This document shows, piece after piece, positions 34,939 to 45,034 of a stretch of DNA of 64,000 nt. Every line of letters starts with the position of its first letter. The first letter of the stretch is position 1. Location: contig OY970165.1 in assembly GCA_963706605.1 (NCBI GenBank), positions 2,046,001-2,110,000 on the forward strand. Reading direction: 5' to 3'. This DNA comes from VRUE01 sp963706605. GTDB lineage: Bacteria; Actinomycetota; Thermoleophilia; Solirubrobacterales; 70-9. Made by a program: the position numbers and the translations under genes. Below the pieces are notes generated by a model. The model was not told the origin of the DNA. It saw only the letters and a program-made list of their open reading frames with translations, and did not search any database.

Positions 34939-36305
34939 ATCCGGCGCCGCGACCGCGACTGGCGGCCCTGGCCCTCGCCGTCGGCCTGGTCCTGGCCGAC
35001 TCCTCGATCGTCGTCCTGGCGCTGCCCCAGATCTACCGCGACCTGGACACGAGCGTCGCCGGGGTGACCTGGGTTCTCGTCTCCTTCAACCTGGTGATGG
35101 CGCTGGCGGCGGTGCCGGCCGCCCACCTGGCCCGCCGGATCGGGCCCGGTCGCGCCGCGGCCATCGGGCTTGCCGTCTTCGCCGGCGCCGGCCTTGCCTG
35201 CGGCCTCGCGGCGGAGCTGAGCACGCTGATCGCCGCCCGCTGTGTGCAGGCCCTGGGCGGCGCGGTGGCGGTGACCGCGGTGCTGGAGCTGCTGCCCGCA
35301 ACGGTCGGCTCCGAGCGCCGCTCGGTCGCCATCTGGGCCGCCGCGGGCGCGACTGGCGCCGCGCTGGGCCCGGCGGTCGGCGGTTTGCTGACTGAGCTGG
35401 TCTCGTGGCAGTCGATCTTCCTCCTGCAGGCGCCGCTGGCGATTGTCGCTGGCGTCCCGATCCTGGCGGTCGCCAAGCACGAGGCCGCAACCGGGGTGAT
35501 CTCGACCGAGCTGCGCCGCACCGGGCGTCCGCATGTGCTTGCGAACCTGGCGCTGGCGATGGTCTCGGCGGCGATCGCCGCCGCTCTCTTCTTGTTGGTG
35601 TTGCTGCTGATCGAAGGTTGGCGCCTCAGCCCGATCGGCGCAGCGATCGTGGTCTCCGCGATGCCGCTGGCGGCGTTGCTCGGTGCCAGGCTCGGCCCGG
35701 CGGCGGGGAGCGCGCGGGCTCGCGCCGCGGCGGGGTCGATCCTCGTCGCCGGCGGCCTCGGTGGGCTGGCGCTGCTGCCCAAGGCAGAGGTGGCGCTGAC
35801 CGTGCCGCCGCAGCTTCTGGTCGGCGTTGGATTGGCCCTGGTCCTCTCGGCGCTTACCGAGACGGCGCTGGCCGGGCGGGCGCCGCAGGCCATCCACGGC
35901 GGTTGGACGATCTCCGCCCGCCATGCCGGGGTGGCGATTGGGCTGCTCATCCTGACGCCCGTCTTCACCGCCAACATCGCCCAGCAGCGCCGCGACGCGA
36001 TCGATGCCAGCACCGCGGTCGTGCTCGATGCGAAGGTGGACCCGCTGTTGAAGCTGCAGATCGCACAGCGGATCGAGGACCGTCTTGAAGGCGAGCGGGG
36101 CAAGGTGCCGACGATCGGCCCCGCCTTCGAACCGCTGCCTGAAGACCCCGAAGATCGCGCCGACGTCCTCGTTCTTCGCGAAGAACTGCAGGATCAGCTC
36201 GACCGCGGCGCCACCCATGCCTTCAGCCCCTCCTTCGGCCTCGCCGCCCTACTCGGCCTACTGGCTCTGATCCCGATCGGCCTGGCGCGGAAAGTGGACC
36301 TGTGA
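34935..36305 (+). CDS. MFS transporter (DHA2-like)
   Basis: Major facilitator of 456 residues starting at TTG 34935 across the preceding stop. The first helix is ALALAVGLVLADSSIVVLALP, matching the DHA2 signature LDxTIVNVALP in altered form. TWVLVSFNLVMALAAVPAAHLARRIGPGRA and the motif-C-like GAALGPAVGGLLTE follow, with about 12-14 helices in total. A soluble loop of about 90 residues (NIAQQRRDAIDAS to QLDRGATHAFS) precedes the last helix and is rich in GAA codons. Substrate unknown; drug or metabolite export is the family role. It overlaps the next gene by GTGA. Confidence 0.85.
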   Translation: MNPAPRPRLAALALAVGLVLADSSIVVLALPQIYRDLDTSVAGVTWVLVSFNLVMALAAVPAAHLARRIGPGRAAAIGLAVFAGAGLACGLAAELSTLIAARCVQALGGAVAVTAVLELLPATVGSERRSVAIWAAAGATGAALGPAVGGLLTELVSWQSIFLLQAPLAIVAGVPILAVAKHEAATGVISTELRRTGRPHVLANLALAMVSAAIAAALFLLVLLLIEGWRLSPIGAAIVVSAMPLAALLGARLGPAAGSARARAAAGSILVAGGLGGLALLPKAEVALTVPPQLLVGVGLALVLSALTETALAGRAPQAIHGGWTISARHAGVAIGLLILTPVFTANIAQQRRDAIDASTAVVLDAKVDPLLKLQIAQRIEDRLEGERGKVPTIGPAFEPLPEDPEDRADVLVLREELQDQLDRGATHAFSPSFGLAALLGLLALIPIGLARKVDL

Positions 36306-36823
36306 ACCGGTCGCGAGGCACTCTGCTCGTGGTCGGGGCGATCGCGGCCTCGCTCGTTCTCGTCGGCGTCTACCTGGCCGCGGGCGGGTCCTCCTATGTC
36401 CCGGCGAAGACCCAGGACCCGTGCAAGCCGCGCCCCTGGCGCAATCCGGAAGGTCTCGCGCAGATAGCCGAACAGTTCTCGCTATCGGCGCTCGACGGCG
36501 CCGCCTGCGAGCTGGGCGTAAGTCGCGAGACGTTGGCCCAGGCCCTGGCGACGCCCCGCTCGCGGGAACGCTTCACGCGACGCTACGGGATCAGCGATGC
36601 GGAGTTGGCCAGGGCGATCCGGGCCGGCCTGGTGCGCGCGGTCGACGACGCCGAACGGGCCGGGGCGCTCAATCCCATCCTGGCGGCGCCGCTGCGGGCG
36701 ACGCTGAGGCAGATCCCGGTCGACCAGGCGATCGAACTGATCCAGAACGCCCGCTCGCTGCTCGACAACCTGCAGAACTTCCTCGGCCCGGCCCAGGGCC
36801 TGCTCGAACAGCTGCTGCCTTAA
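36302..36823 (+). CDS. Exported or membrane-anchored protein of unknown function
   Basis: The 173-residue product begins with a hydrophobic signal/anchor (RGTLLVVGAIAASLVLVGVYLAAGG). A helical region without recognisable enzyme motifs follows: cysteines in DPCKPRPWR and GAACELGVSRETLAQALATP, then ERFTRRYGISDAELARAIRAGLVRAVDDAERAG and a hydrophobic C-terminal helix. It starts at GTG 36302 inside the MFS stop, so its product probably works with that transporter or in the envelope. I do not recognise the family. A long inverted repeat begins at its stop codon. Confidence 0.7.
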   Translation: MNRSRGTLLVVGAIAASLVLVGVYLAAGGSSYVPAKTQDPCKPRPWRNPEGLAQIAEQFSLSALDGAACELGVSRETLAQALATPRSRERFTRRYGISDAELARAIRAGLVRAVDDAERAGALNPILAAPLRATLRQIPVDQAIELIQNARSLLDNLQNFLGPAQGLLEQLLP

Positions 36824-36932
36824 GGGCCATCCCGGTAGGGGTGGAACGTCTTGTACTTTTTCGCGGCCGGCGATGGTCCTCAGCCACAGACGCAGCTCGA
36901 AAAAGTTAAGTGAACCCCTGCCGGGATGGCCC
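36824..36932. repeat. Long nested inverted-repeat element in a convergent gap
   Basis: Outer arms 36824-36842 (GGGCCATCCCGGTAGGGGT) and 36914-36932 pair at 18 of 19 positions with one G-T. Inner arms 36850-36863 (CTTGTACTTTTTCG) and 36898-36910 (CGAAAAAGTTAAG) also pair. The element fills the gap between two convergent genes and could serve as a bidirectional terminator. The inner TTTTTCG/CGAAAAA pair recurs in the element at 60727-60847. Confidence 0.75.
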
Positions 36933-36936
36933 GCGG

Positions 36937-37185
36937 CTATTTCTTGAACTGGAAGCGTTGGGACTTCACGTTCCAGCTGATCCCGGTGCAGAGTTCTTCC
37001 GGCGTGACGTCAAGGGCGCTGGCCAGCTTGATGATGGTGCCGAGCCGCGGCTCGCGGCCGCCGCGCTCCAGCAGCGAGATCTCGGTTCGGTGCAGGTCGC
37101 AGCGAAACCCCAGCTCCTCCTGGGAGATTTTCACCTTCTGTCGTGCCTTGCGCAGGTTTATGGCGAATCGGTCGCGTGGTTTCAT
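36937..37185 (-). CDS. XRE-family helix-turn-helix regulator (82 aa)
   Basis: Small DNA-binding protein consisting almost only of a Cro/C1-type helix-turn-helix. FAINLRKARQKVKISQEELGFRCDLHRTEISLLERGGREPRLGTIIKLASALDVTPEEL covers helices 1-5. The C-terminus is short and basic (SQRFQFKK). Upstream at 37197-37214 an inverted repeat TCTGT-N8-ACAGA could be its operator. No toxin or restriction gene is adjacent, so a controller-protein role cannot be claimed. It is convergent with the unknown exported protein gene. Confidence 0.88.
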   Translation of the reverse strand: MKPRDRFAINLRKARQKVKISQEELGFRCDLHRTEISLLERGGREPRLGTIIKLASALDVTPEELCTGISWNVKSQRFQFKK

Positions 37186-37196
37186 GGGCGAGATTC

Positions 37197-37214
37197 TCTG
37201 TGCATGCCGACAGA
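37197..37214. promoter_or_regulatory. Possible XRE operator TCTGT-N8-ACAGA
   Basis: A five-base dyad 12 bases upstream of the XRE start codon, with a further ACAGA copy a few bases on. Short and therefore weak evidence. Confidence 0.25.
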
Positions 37215-37268
37215 AGCTCTACAGACAACGTATTACAGGATGGAACGAGCGCGTTTATCCTACTCGCG

Positions 37269-37637
37269 TCAGTCGCGAGTGGCCCGCCACACCCAGAGCA
37301 TCGCCAGGGGCTGCAGCGGCAGCCGTGCCCACAATGCCCAGCGGGGGATGCGGTTCAGGTCCAGCCCGCGCACCTGCTCCGGATTCACCGCCATGTGGAT
37401 GTTCGCGGGGAAGACGGCGAGCAGCAGCGCGAGCAGCCACCAGCGGGCAAAGCGCCGCGTGCGACTGTGGACGACCGCCGCGCCGCCGGCGAGCTCCGCG
37501 AGGCCGCTGACGATCACCGCCTCGCGGTGGCGGGGCAGCGAGGGCGGCATTATCGCTTCGAAGCTGCGCGGGATCGCGAAGTGCATCGTGCCCATGAAGG
37601 TGAAGAAGCCGGCCAGGAGGCGCTGCGATCGGGTCAT
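37269..37637 (-). CDS. DoxX-like small membrane protein
   Basis: The 122-residue membrane protein has about four helices and DoxX/DoxD-like features: GFFTFMGTMHFAIPRSFEAIMPP, VIVSGLAELAGGAAVV, ARWWLLALLLAVFPANIHMAVNP and LPLQPLAMLWVWRA. The GxxHF and PANIHM segments recur in DoxX-like integral membrane proteins of unknown function, some tied to quinone or thiol stress. It is divergent from uvrB with about 37 bases between the starts, and upstream of the XRE gene on the same strand. Confidence 0.82.
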   Translation of the reverse strand: MTRSQRLLAGFFTFMGTMHFAIPRSFEAIMPPSLPRHREAVIVSGLAELAGGAAVVHSRTRRFARWWLLALLLAVFPANIHMAVNPEQVRGLDLNRIPRWALWARLPLQPLAMLWVWRATRD

Positions 37638-37662
37638 CGATCGAGCAGACTAGCGCGCTCGC

Positions 37663-37668
37663 TAAGGT
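37663..37668 (+). promoter_or_regulatory. -10 hexamer TAAGGT of uvrB, leaderless
   Basis: TAAGGT plus 6 bases precedes the GTG start at 37675. I see no SOS/LexA box of the GAAC-N4-GTTC type next to it. Confidence 0.45.
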
Positions 37669-37674
37669 CATCCG

Positions 37675-39672
37675 GTGCCGGATTTCACCCTCAACCCCGC
37701 CTACACCCCGACTGCCGACCAGCCCAAGGCGGTCGCCGGGCTGGCGGAGGGGCTGGAGAAGGGGGAAAGGTTCCAGACGCTGCTGGGGGCGACCGGAACC
37801 GGCAAGACCTTCACGATGGCGGCGACGATCGCGGCGGTGCAGCGGCCCAGCCTGGTGATCGCGCACAACAAGACGCTCGCCGCTCAGCTCTGCAACGAGT
37901 TCCGCGAGTTCTTCCCGGAGAACGCGGTCGAGTACTTCGTCTCCTACTACGACTACTACCAGCCCGAGGCCTATGTCCCCGCCCAGGATCTCTACATCGA
38001 GAAGGACTCCTCGATCAACGACGAGATCGACCGGCTTCGCCACGCCGCCACCGCGGCCCTGTTCGCCCGCCGCGACGTGATCATCGTCGCCTCGGTCTCC
38101 TGTATCTACGGGATCGGCTCGCCCCAGGTCTACAACGAAAAAATGCAGCTGTTCAAGGTCGGTGAGCGGATCGACCGCGACGAGGTGCTGCGCAAGCTGG
38201 TCAAGATGCAGTACCAGCGCAACGACTCGGTGCTCGGTCGCGGCGCCTTCCGGGTGCGGGGGGAGGTGCTGGAGATCATGCCCTCCTACGCGGAGTCGGC
38301 CTACCGGATCGCGCTCTTCGGCGACGAGATCGAGTCGATCCAGCACTTCGACCCGCTGACCGGCGAGATCCTCGACACGATCGACCACGTCTCGGTCTGG
38401 CCCGCCTCCCACTACGTGACTCGCGACGAGACGCTGGAGCGGGCGGTCGAGGAGATCCGCCATGAACTGAACTCGCGCACCGCCGAGCTCGAGGAGGAAG
38501 GCAAGCAGCTGGAGGCGCACCGGCTGCGGCAGCGGACCGCCTACGACATCGAGATGCTGAAGGAGCTCGGCTTCACCTCGGGCATCGAGAACTACTCGCG
38601 GATCCTCGACGGCCGCCCGCCGGGCAGCCCGCCGCACACGCTGATCGACTACTTCCCCGATGACTTCGTCGTCTTCGTCGACGAGTCCCATCAGACGATC
38701 CCGCAGATCGGCGGCATGTACGAGGGAGACCGCTCGCGTAAGACGACGCTTGTCGACTACGGCTTCCGCCTGCCGTCGGCGATCGACAACCGCCCGCTCA
38801 AGTTCGACGAGTTCCTCGACCGGGTCGACCGGTTGGTGATGGTCTCGGCGACGCCGGGCCCCTTCGAGCGCGCCGAATCGACCCGGATCGTCGAGCAGAT
38901 CGTCCGTCCCACCGGGATCGTCGACCCCGCGATCGAGGTGCGCGAGACGAAGAACCAGATAGACGACCTGATGAACGAGATCAAAGTCCGCGCCGAGGCG
39001 GGCGACCGAGTCCTGGTCACCACCCTGACCAAGAAGATGGCCGAGGACCTGACCGGCTACCTGCTCGAGTACGGGATCAAGGTCCGCTACCTGCATTCGG
39101 AGATCGACACGCTGGAACGGATCCAGATCGTCCGCGACCTGCGGCTCGGGGAGTACGACGTGCTGGTGGGGGTCAATCTGCTGCGCGAGGGGCTTGACCT
39201 ACCCGAGGTCTCGCTGGTTGCGATCCTCGACGCCGACAAGGAGGGCTTCCTGCGCGGGGAGACCAGCCTCGTACAGACGATCGGCCGCGCCGCCCGCAAC
39301 GTCAACGGCCGGGTGCTGATGTATGCGGACCGGGAGACCGACGCGATGCGCGCCGCGATCAGTGAGACCGACCGCCGTCGCGCGATCCAGCTCGCTTACA
39401 ACGAGGAGCACGGGATCACCCCGGAGACGGTCCGCAAGGGGATCTCCGAGATGTCCGAGTTCCTCGCGATGGAGGACCGGGCGCCGCGCAAACGCCGCCG
39501 CGGTCGTTCCGAGTCGTTCGCCGACCCCGAGGAGCTGGAGCGCACGATCGTCTCGCTCGAGGAGGAGATGCTGGCGGCAGCCGACGACCTCCGCTTCGAG
39601 GAGGCGGGGCGGATCCGCGACGAGCTGAAGGAGCTGCGCCGCGATCTCGACGGGATGCGCGCCGGCGCTTAG
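37675..39672 (+). CDS. uvrB: Excinuclease ABC subunit B
   Basis: Nucleotide excision repair helicase-like subunit that receives damaged DNA from UvrA and recruits UvrC. Walker A TLLGATGTGKTFTMA, NKTLAAQLCNEF, the beta-hairpin region YVSYYDYYQPEAYVP in its local form YFVSYYDYYQPEAY, the DE-box VFVDESHQTIPQIGGM, RIVEQIVRPTGIVDP, VGVNLLREGLDLPEVSLVAILDADKEGFLR and TIGRAARN are all present. The C-terminal UVR motif covers about residues 625-660. Length is 665 residues. Leaderless-type start at GTG 37675. uvrA lies 2.4 kb downstream on the same strand, separated by three unrelated genes. Confidence 0.97.
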   Translation: MPDFTLNPAYTPTADQPKAVAGLAEGLEKGERFQTLLGATGTGKTFTMAATIAAVQRPSLVIAHNKTLAAQLCNEFREFFPENAVEYFVSYYDYYQPEAYVPAQDLYIEKDSSINDEIDRLRHAATAALFARRDVIIVASVSCIYGIGSPQVYNEKMQLFKVGERIDRDEVLRKLVKMQYQRNDSVLGRGAFRVRGEVLEIMPSYAESAYRIALFGDEIESIQHFDPLTGEILDTIDHVSVWPASHYVTRDETLERAVEEIRHELNSRTAELEEEGKQLEAHRLRQRTAYDIEMLKELGFTSGIENYSRILDGRPPGSPPHTLIDYFPDDFVVFVDESHQTIPQIGGMYEGDRSRKTTLVDYGFRLPSAIDNRPLKFDEFLDRVDRLVMVSATPGPFERAESTRIVEQIVRPTGIVDPAIEVRETKNQIDDLMNEIKVRAEAGDRVLVTTLTKKMAEDLTGYLLEYGIKVRYLHSEIDTLERIQIVRDLRLGEYDVLVGVNLLREGLDLPEVSLVAILDADKEGFLRGETSLVQTIGRAARNVNGRVLMYADRETDAMRAAISETDRRRAIQLAYNEEHGITPETVRKGISEMSEFLAMEDRAPRKRRRGRSESFADPEELERTIVSLEEEMLAAADDLRFEEAGRIRDELKELRRDLDGMRAGA

Positions 39673-39675
39673 GGC

Positions 39676-40056
39676 TCAGCTCAGCAGCTTCACCGCCTTG
39701 GCGCTGTCGGCGTGGAACTCTCCGCGCACGACCTTGCCGTCACCGTCGAACTTCATCACGTGCACGAACGGCGACTCGAAGCTGCCGTTGTCGTTGCCGC
39801 CGCGCTGGGTCCCGCGCACGACGACGTACTCGCCGGCATCGATGAACTCCGCGGGCTCGACGCTGAACGATGACCAGTAGTTGGGGATCTGGGCGAAGTT
39901 CCCGATGATCGCGTCGCGGCCTTGGGTCTCTCCGCCAAGTGGCAGCTCGTCCGAGGTGTACCAGACGGCATCCTCGGCGAAGTCGGCCTGCAGGGCAGCC
40001 AGATCGCCGCGGCCGAAGGCCTCATAGGCGGACCGGGCGGTATCGAGGTTCGACAT
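39676..40056 (-). CDS. SnoaL-like / nuclear transport factor 2-fold protein
   Basis: The 126-residue NTF2-fold protein matches the SnoaL-like ketosteroid isomerase-related family: NLDTARSAYEAFGRGDLAALQADFAEDAVWY at the N-terminus, GRDAIIGNFAQIP and a closing beta sheet with FVHVMKFDGDGKVVRGEFHADSAKAV. Such proteins are enzymes or ligand-binding proteins of varied function; nothing here fixes the substrate. The start ATG 40054-40056 has a strong ribosome binding site (AGGAGG). It converges with uvrB with three bases between stops and diverges from the thioredoxin gene. Confidence 0.88.
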   Translation of the reverse strand: MSNLDTARSAYEAFGRGDLAALQADFAEDAVWYTSDELPLGGETQGRDAIIGNFAQIPNYWSSFSVEPAEFIDAGEYVVVRGTQRGGNDNGSFESPFVHVMKFDGDGKVVRGEFHADSAKAVKLLS

Positions 40057-40147
40057 AACTCCTCCTCTGTTTGAAATTCCCCGCCCGTTGAAGACCGTAC
40101 GCGGCCCGGGCCTCATTGGCAAGCCTTCTCTCAGGTGGACCCGCGGC

Positions 40148-40153
40148 TAATCT
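40148..40153 (+). promoter_or_regulatory. -10 hexamer TAATCT of the thioredoxin gene, leaderless
   Basis: TAATCT followed by exactly 6 bases and ATG 40160, identical in hexamer and spacing to the phosphofructokinase gene promoter. Confidence 0.55.
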
Positions 40154-40159
40154 GGCGCA

Positions 40160-40897
40160 ATGGCGATTGACGTCGGCGAGGCAAGCTTCGAGCGCGACGT
40201 GATCGAGCGCTCGCAGGAGGTACCGGTGGTGGTCGACTTCTGGGCTGAGTGGTGCGGTCCATGTCGAACGCTGACCCCGGCGCTGGAGGCCGCCGAGGCG
40301 GCTCGCGCGGGAAAGGTCGAGCTGGCCAAGGTCGACGTCGACGCCAACCAAGCGCTCGCCGCTCGCTACCAGGTGCAGGGCATCCCCGCCGTGAAGGCGT
40401 TCCGCGACGGCAAGGTGGTGAGCGAGTTCGTCGGTGCGGTGCCGAAGGCAAAAGTCGAGGAGCTCTTCGACTCGCTCGTCCCCTCGCGGGCCGACGAGCT
40501 GCTGGCGGCGGGGGACGAGCTGTCGTTGCGCGAGGCGACCGAGCTCGAGCCCCGCCGTGCCGACATCGCCGTCGCCCTGGCTCGGAAGCGGTTGGAGCGT
40601 GGGGCGGAGGAGGAGGCATTGGAAGCGGTCGAGCCGCACGAGGGCGACTTCGCAGCGGAGGGGATTGCGGCGCGGGTCCGACTGGTGAAAAAGGGAACCT
40701 GTCGTGAGGCCTTCGCCACCCTCGACCGCGGCCACCGCGACGCCGCCATCGAGGCGTTGCTCGCGGAGATAGAGAAGTCGGACGAGGAGTCCCGCGAGGA
40801 TCTACGCCGGGCCATCATCGGAATCCTCAGCGAATCCGACCCCGCCGACCCCGCCACCCGAGAGCACCGCAAGCGCCTCGCCGCCGCCCTCTACTGA
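40160..40897 (+). CDS. Thioredoxin-domain protein with helical C-terminus (YbbN/CnoX-like)
   Basis: Residues 1-110 form a thioredoxin fold with the redox site in VVVDFWAEWCGPCRTLTPALE and the cis-Pro loop QGIPAVKAF. The remaining 135 residues are helical with TPR-like alternation (RADIAVALARKRLERGAEEEALEAV and HRDAAIEALLAEI), the architecture of YbbN/CnoX, a chaperone-like thioredoxin that hands clients to DnaK/GroEL. Unlike E. coli CnoX, this protein keeps a complete CGPC site. Transcription probably starts at the ATG. Confidence 0.92.
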   Translation: MAIDVGEASFERDVIERSQEVPVVVDFWAEWCGPCRTLTPALEAAEAARAGKVELAKVDVDANQALAARYQVQGIPAVKAFRDGKVVSEFVGAVPKAKVEELFDSLVPSRADELLAAGDELSLREATELEPRRADIAVALARKRLERGAEEEALEAVEPHEGDFAAEGIAARVRLVKKGTCREAFATLDRGHRDAAIEALLAEIEKSDEESREDLRRAIIGILSESDPADPATREHRKRLAAALY

Positions 40898-40940
40898 ACA
40901 CCGACCGTTCCAGCTCCAGACACCCAAACCCCCTCCCGCG

Positions 40941-40983
40941 GCGTTCGCACCTTTCCGAGATATAGGCGGATAACTGCGAACGC
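40941..40983. repeat. Short palindrome downstream of the intact DUF559 gene
   Basis: GCGTTCGCACCTTTCCG (40941-40957) and CGGATAACTGCGAACGC (40967-40983) pair at 14 of 17 positions around AGATATAGG. Its outer half GCGTTCGCA is shared with the palindromes at 41919-41957 and 41999-42043, so three copies of one sequence type bracket this nuclease-like gene. Confidence 0.8.
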
Positions 40984-41008
40984 ACATCGCTCTGGCCTGC
41001 TTCTAGCG

Positions 41009-41938
41009 TCAGGATTGCGTCAGGTGGCGGAGTTCCTCGCGACGACGGTGAAGCAGGGCTCCAATTCGCCTGGCGACGTCATCCGGCTCCCGGGCCAAGC
41101 GGCGACCGGTGATGCGGACCATCTCGATGCCGGCGAGCTTCAGGTTCTCCTGTCGCCTCCGGTCGTCCTCGAACGCGATCCTTGTGCGGTGAGCATCCCA
41201 GCTGTCGAGCTCGACGGCAAATTGCTCTGCCTCCCAGTACAGGTCGATCTCGTAGCCCTCGACAAATGTGTTCATGGCGGGCCTCGGCAGGCCCGCTTCC
41301 CGAAGGAGCTGGAGGAGCCGGCGCTCCCCGCTGGACCGGGCAAACGCAGGGTCCCGGTAGATGAGAAGCGCTCCTTTGAGGCGCCTGCACCCGTGATGGC
41401 CACGCACCTCCTCCAGGAGCCGGTCGATCGAGTCCAGGTCGAGGAGGTCCTGTCGGTCTGCCCGGTCGAGGGCGGATTCGAGTCTCCGGGCGTGGCTGGT
41501 CGATGCCAGATCGAGCAACGTTCGGGGAACCGCCGTGACCGGGATCCCGTCCCGCGATGCCCTGTCCTCGGCACGCAGCGCCGGGCAGTGGTGGAGGTGG
41601 AGCGGGCTGCGCCCGTGACCGCGCCAGGGAACGCTGACCTCGATCGGGACGGGAAGCCTGGGAAGAAGCCCCCACAGCCAAGCCGCGGACCCATAGCTCA
41701 GCAGCGCATGCTCCCCCCTCGTGATCACCGCTGCCAGGCAGCGTCCGTGATCCGAGAGCCCGGGGTGTCCAACGGCGAACGCCTCGCGGTGGACTTGGTG
41801 CAGCCGTTCGCTGGTCACGGCCGCTTCGATCCTGGTCCGGGAGTAGCCCAACTGCAGCAATTGTTGGCGCGACAGGACCCAGTGCTGAGTCGCCGCCAGC
41901 GCGAGCGCCCGCTGGTGAGTTCGCATCTCTCCGCGCAT
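41009..41938 (-). CDS. AbiEi-like wHTH + DUF559 nuclease-like protein (intact)
   Basis: The 309-residue protein has two regions. Residues 1-75 are an AbiEi-type winged helix (ALAATQHWVLSRQQLLQLGYSRTRIEAAV, RLHQVHREAFAVGH), followed by LSYGSAAWLWGLLPRL. A middle region contains GIPVTAVPRTLLDLAST. The C-terminal DUF559/Vsr-like domain has EGYEIDLYWEAEQFAVELDSWDAH with candidate metal-binding Asp and Glu-x-Asp, then TRIAFEDDRRRQENLKLAG and MVRITGRRL. It could bind its own palindromic start region and cleave or nick DNA; this is inference. ATG 41938 lies in the CATATG core of an imperfect palindrome, with ATG 41926 as alternative. It is bracketed by related palindromes. Confidence 0.85.
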   Translation of the reverse strand: MRGEMRTHQRALALAATQHWVLSRQQLLQLGYSRTRIEAAVTSERLHQVHREAFAVGHPGLSDHGRCLAAVITRGEHALLSYGSAAWLWGLLPRLPVPIEVSVPWRGHGRSPLHLHHCPALRAEDRASRDGIPVTAVPRTLLDLASTSHARRLESALDRADRQDLLDLDSIDRLLEEVRGHHGCRRLKGALLIYRDPAFARSSGERRLLQLLREAGLPRPAMNTFVEGYEIDLYWEAEQFAVELDSWDAHRTRIAFEDDRRRQENLKLAGIEMVRITGRRLAREPDDVARRIGALLHRRREELRHLTQS

Positions 41939-41957
41939 ATGTCGGTTAAGTGCGAAC
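41919..41957. repeat. Imperfect palindrome spanning the DUF559 start codon
   Basis: GTTCGCA (41919-41925) and TGCGAAC (41951-41957) are exact outer arms. The inner parts (TCTCTCCGCG and CGGTTAAG) pair partly around CATATG at 41936-41941. The complement of that CAT is the start codon of the minus-strand DUF559 gene, the same arrangement as at 24902-24938. Confidence 0.7.
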
Positions 41958-41998
41958 GCGCCTGATTTCGCCCCCCCCAAAGCGTCTGCCTGCCCGCT

Positions 41999-42043
41999 CG
42001 CGTTCGCATTTATCCGCCCATAACGCGGATTAGTGCGAACGCG
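41999..42043. repeat. Short palindrome between the DUF559 gene and uvrA
   Basis: CGCGTTCGCATTTATCCGC (41999-42017) and GCGGATTAGTGCGAACGCG (42025-42043) pair at 17 of 19 positions around CCATAAC. It is the best copy of the sequence type that also lies at 40941-40983 and at the DUF559 start. Confidence 0.85.
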
Positions 42044-42081
42044 GCGGGGTGTGGGGTGGGGGGAACATCTGTTCGGTTGCC

Positions 42082-42087
42082 TAGAAT
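42082..42087 (+). promoter_or_regulatory. -10 hexamer TAGAAT of uvrA, leaderless
   Basis: TAGAAT ends 7 bases before GTG 42095. The in-frame ATG at 42086 overlaps the hexamer and so is unlikely to be transcribed as a start. Confidence 0.5.
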
Positions 42088-42094
42088 GGCTCTA

Positions 42095-44971
<2,877 letters not shown>

Positions 44972-44974
44972 CGC

Positions 44975-44980
44975 TACATT
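44975..44980 (+). promoter_or_regulatory. -10-like hexamer TACATT of the sugar ABC operon
   Basis: TACATT lies just after the uvrA stop, giving a leader of roughly 48 bases with a strong ribosome binding site AAAGGAG (45021-45027) eight bases before ATG 45035. This is a leadered gene, in contrast to the leaderless ones. Confidence 0.4.
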
Positions 44981-45034
44981 TGAGAGTGAAGTTCGCGGCA
45001 AGCGGGTAAGGGCAGGGGCGAAAGGAGAACGCCC

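Noticed and set aside
36937..37185. XRE protein as controller of a restriction-modification or toxin-antitoxin system
   Set aside because: No methylase, nuclease or toxin gene is adjacent. The DoxX-like and exported proteins give no such link.
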